Assembly (NCBI RefSeq): GCF_014649395.1
Contig: NZ_BMSY01000001.1
Location: forward strand, 682,001-746,000
From: Streptomyces aureoverticillatus
GTDB lineage: Bacteria > Actinomycetota > Actinomycetes > Streptomycetales > Streptomycetaceae
Length of the DNA stretch: 64,000 nt
Reading direction: 5' to 3'
In this document: positions 62,176 to 64,000 of the stretch, piece after piece
Layout of the letters: the number at the start of each line of letters is the position of its first letter
Numbering within the stretch: position 1 is the first letter of the stretch
Position numbers and translations under genes: made by a program
Notes under the pieces: generated by a model
The model's input: the letters and a program-made list of their open reading frames with translations, nothing else
Databases searched by the model: none
Told to the model about the DNA's origin: nothing

Positions 62176-62919
62176 TCACCGATCGCGCCGCTTGAGGAGC
62201 GAGGCGTCGGCCGTGCCCTGCAAGACCTGGCGCGCGACCTCGGTGAGCCGCGTCTGGTGATCGCGGGCGTAGCGGCGCATGACGGTGAACGCCTCCTCGA
62301 CGCCGGTGCCGCGGCGGTGCGCCAGATAGCCCTTGGCCTGCTCGATGATGACGCGGCTGTCCAGGGCGGCCTGCAGTTGCGCGGTAAACGTCATCTGTTC
62401 ACTCACCGCCCGCTGCTGCAGCACACCGATGGTCGCGGTGTCGGCCAGCGCCTGCCCCAGCCGCAGCTGGGTGTCGTCCAGAGGTCCGGGCCGGTCCCGG
62501 AACAGGTTCAGGGCCCCGATCACGTGGTCGTGCAACCGGAGCGGCGCCGCCACGACCGAGGTGAAGCCGACTTCCACGGCCCGCGGAGCGAACCGCGGCC
62601 AGCGCATCTCGGCCGCTCGCGTCGCCAGCGCCACGTTCGGAACCGGACTCTTGGTCCGGAAGCAGTCCCGGCAGGGGCCCTCGTCCCACTCGATACTGGC
62701 CAGTTCCAGCTGGCGGGTGCGCTCGTCCGAGGCGGCGGCGTCCACCAGCTGGCCGCTGGGAGTGGCGAGCAGCACCCCGGCCGCCGCCACGTCCAAGAGA
62801 GCCACGCAGTGCTCGGCGAGGGCATGCAGGAACCCGATGACGTCGAAGTCCTGCACCAAAGTGTCGGCGAGATCGACGAACGCGGCCGCCAACTGCTGTT
62901 CACGCGGAAGCTCAGGCAC
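62176..62919 (-). CDS. GAF-ANTAR domain RNA-binding regulator
   Basis: A 247-aa protein with a GAF domain (VIGFLHALAEHCVALLDV ... VGFTSVVAAPLRLHDHVIGA) and an ANTAR domain (LDSRVIIEQAKGYLAHRRG ... AFTVMRRYARDH). The VIEQAKG-type motif is the ANTAR signature. GGAGGTGAGGGG precedes GTG 62919. The next gene in the same direction is another ANTAR protein, 77 bp on, so the pair may act together. Confidence 0.92.
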   Translation of the reverse strand: MPELPREQQLAAAFVDLADTLVQDFDVIGFLHALAEHCVALLDVAAAGVLLATPSGQLVDAAASDERTRQLELASIEWDEGPCRDCFRTKSPVPNVALATRAAEMRWPRFAPRAVEVGFTSVVAAPLRLHDHVIGALNLFRDRPGPLDDTQLRLGQALADTATIGVLQQRAVSEQMTFTAQLQAALDSRVIIEQAKGYLAHRRGTGVEEAFTVMRRYARDHQTRLTEVARQVLQGTADASLLKRRDR

Positions 62920-63017
62920 GCCCCCTCACCTCCAAGAGTGATCCGGGGACACCTTCCCACAGGCTGAGGTCTTCTGCTGTACCCCAGTCTCGTCCTCTTG
63001 GCGCCCGCGGGCGAGCC

Positions 63018-63442
63018 TTAGCGGAGGTCCAGTTCCGCCCACACCGTCTTGAGCGGCTCCGGGCCCAGCTCTACGCCCCACCGGTCCGCGAGGGCCGCCA
63101 CGATCAGCAGGCCGCGACCCGTCTCGTCCTCGCCGTCCGGCTGCCGCACCTCCGGCAGCCGGTCACCCCGCGTGTCCATCACTTCGATACGCAGCGCCTC
63201 GTCGCTCGCGGTCAGCGCGAGCCGGAAGTCCCGTGCGGGCACCCGGCCGTACACGGCGGCGTTGCTCGCCAGCTCCGCGACGATCTGGCCTGCGGCCTCC
63301 AACGGGAGCTCCCACGACCGCAGTTGCTCGGTCGCGAGCAGCCTCGCCAGGCGGGCCCCCTGCGGGTGGCGGACAGCTGCACGCTGAAGCGGCGGACGGG
63401 GGCGGGCACTTGGGCCTTGGTGCGGGTGATTTCTCGGTTCAC
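63018..63442 (-). pseudogene. Frameshifted anti-sigma-type ATP-binding protein (HATPase_c)
   Basis: The N-terminus (GTG 63442: NREITRTKAQVPAPVRRFSV, then QLSATRRG) and the rest (ARLARLLATEQLRSWELPLE, IVAELASNAAVYGRVPARDF, GRGLLIVAALADRWGV) form one SpoIIAB/RsbW-like protein but lie in different frames. Joining needs one extra G in the run read as CCCCC at 63356-63360 on the plus strand. With that base the gene is normal, 141 aa. Either a real frameshift or a homopolymer sequencing error. Divergent from an XRE regulator, the usual Streptomyces arrangement. Confidence 0.75.
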
Positions 63443-63560
63443 ATAACTCAGCGTGGCCGCTGGCGCTTAGCCTGAACAGTGATGATGCCTGTACGTACGG
63501 TGAGTGTCCGACCCTGTCCCGGCTCGTACCGACCGTACCCGTGACCTGGGGAGGTCCGCC

Positions 63561-64000
63561 TTGAGTATGGACGAGGACGACGTCGGCTGGGAGGTGGACT
63601 CCGACGACGAGTCCAGCGCGATCGCCGAGCTCATCGGGCGCCAGATCAAGTTCTGGCGGGAGGCGGCGGGGTTGCGGGCCGTTCAGTTCGGTGAGCGCAT
63701 GGGGTACGGGGAGAACCTGATCCACAAGGTGGAGCGCGGGGCGCGGATTCCCCGGCCGGAGTTCCTGGACCGGGCGGACCAGGTCCTGAACGCCAACGGT
63801 CACCTCCAGGGGCTGAAGGTCGACGCCGAGAGGGCTCGGTACCCCCGACGAGTTCGGGACCTGGCCAAGCTGGAAGCCAAGTCTGTGGAGGTGTGCGCGT
63901 ACAACAACTCCGTGATCGAGGGGCTGTTGCAGACTCCCGACTACGCAGCTGCGGTGTTTGGCTGCCGACGTCCGCCCTTCGACCACGAGGAACTGGAGCA
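63561..64000 (+). CDS. XRE-family regulator (DUF5753 type), partial
   Basis: The frame is open to the window edge, so only about 146 residues are visible. TTG 63561 follows GGGGAGG; ATG 63567 is possible. An acidic leader precedes an HTH_31/XRE domain (IGRQIKFWREAAGLRAVQFG ... YGENLIHKVERGARIP). The start of the DUF5753 effector part follows (VEVCAYNNSVIEGLLQTPDY). A small DUF397 gene normally follows. Paired with the divergent HATPase gene. Confidence 0.9.
   Translation, partial: MSMDEDDVGWEVDSDDESSAIAELIGRQIKFWREAAGLRAVQFGERMGYGENLIHKVERGARIPRPEFLDRADQVLNANGHLQGLKVDAERARYPRRVRDLAKLEAKSVEVCAYNNSVIEGLLQTPDYAAAVFGCRRPPFDHEELE

Overview
The window is high-GC DNA with strong third-position G/C bias, many GTG starts, very short intergenic gaps and 4-nt start/stop overlaps. 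The gene content (SARP/AfsR-type regulator, several ECF sigma factors, sdhCDAB with a short sdhC, narGHJI, ANTAR proteins, a DUF5753-type XRE regulator) points to a Streptomyces chromosome. The order sdhCDAB / D,D-carboxypeptidase / trpS / glyA recalls, from memory, the S. coelicolor core around SCO4830-4860, with extra genes inserted. No tRNA, rRNA, CRISPR array, integrase or transposase was seen.

Layout. 0-8 kb: a MarR-type regulator behind a SoxR-box promoter, an L,D-transpeptidase, an ECF sigma factor coupled to a large membrane partner with a collagen-like segment, a Uma2 nuclease-like protein, a lipoprotein and a seven-blade FG-GAP propeller. 8-17 kb: hypothetical proteins, DUF4328, a GH20 hexosaminidase, an OHCU decarboxylase and sdhCDAB. 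16.6-24.5 kb: narGHJI on the minus strand, divergent from a TDT/SLAC1-type channel. 24.5-31 kb: cupin, VOC protein, a second ECF sigma paralogue and an MMPL exporter. 30-36 kb: an OmpR/HK pair, a membrane metallophosphoesterase and a D,D-carboxypeptidase. 35.6-41.3 kb: a compact decaprenylphosphoryl-arabinose (DPA) locus, with PAP2-UbiA-GtrA-YihY all overlapping on the minus strand and divergent dprE1-dprE2. 41-50 kb: lipoprotein, 2H phosphoesterase, trpS, a third ECF sigma/anti-sigma pair, a minisatellite, glyA behind a ZTP riboswitch, and rocD. 50-64 kb: a SARP/NB-ARC/TPR regulator, an oxidoreductase, a deacetylase, three paralogous small secreted proteins, an MFS remnant, LysR and AraC regulators, a dimethylglycine-type methyltransferase, two GAF-ANTAR proteins, a frameshifted HATPase and the start of an XRE regulator.

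The strongest leads are: (1) a dispersed palindromic element that occurs between genes and also in frame inside two unrelated proteins, giving both the peptide ARRGGPSLLLES; (2) the DPA locus in a Streptomyces-like genome, whose DprE1 has Ala where the mycobacterial drug-target Cys387 sits; (3) a ZTP riboswitch ahead of glyA; (4) a pair of near-identical ECF-type promoters flanking a sigma/anti-sigma pair; and (5) abundant in-frame minisatellites, including tandem duplications that carry stop codons. Start codons were chosen by ribosome-binding site, signal peptide and overlap, and several remain uncertain.
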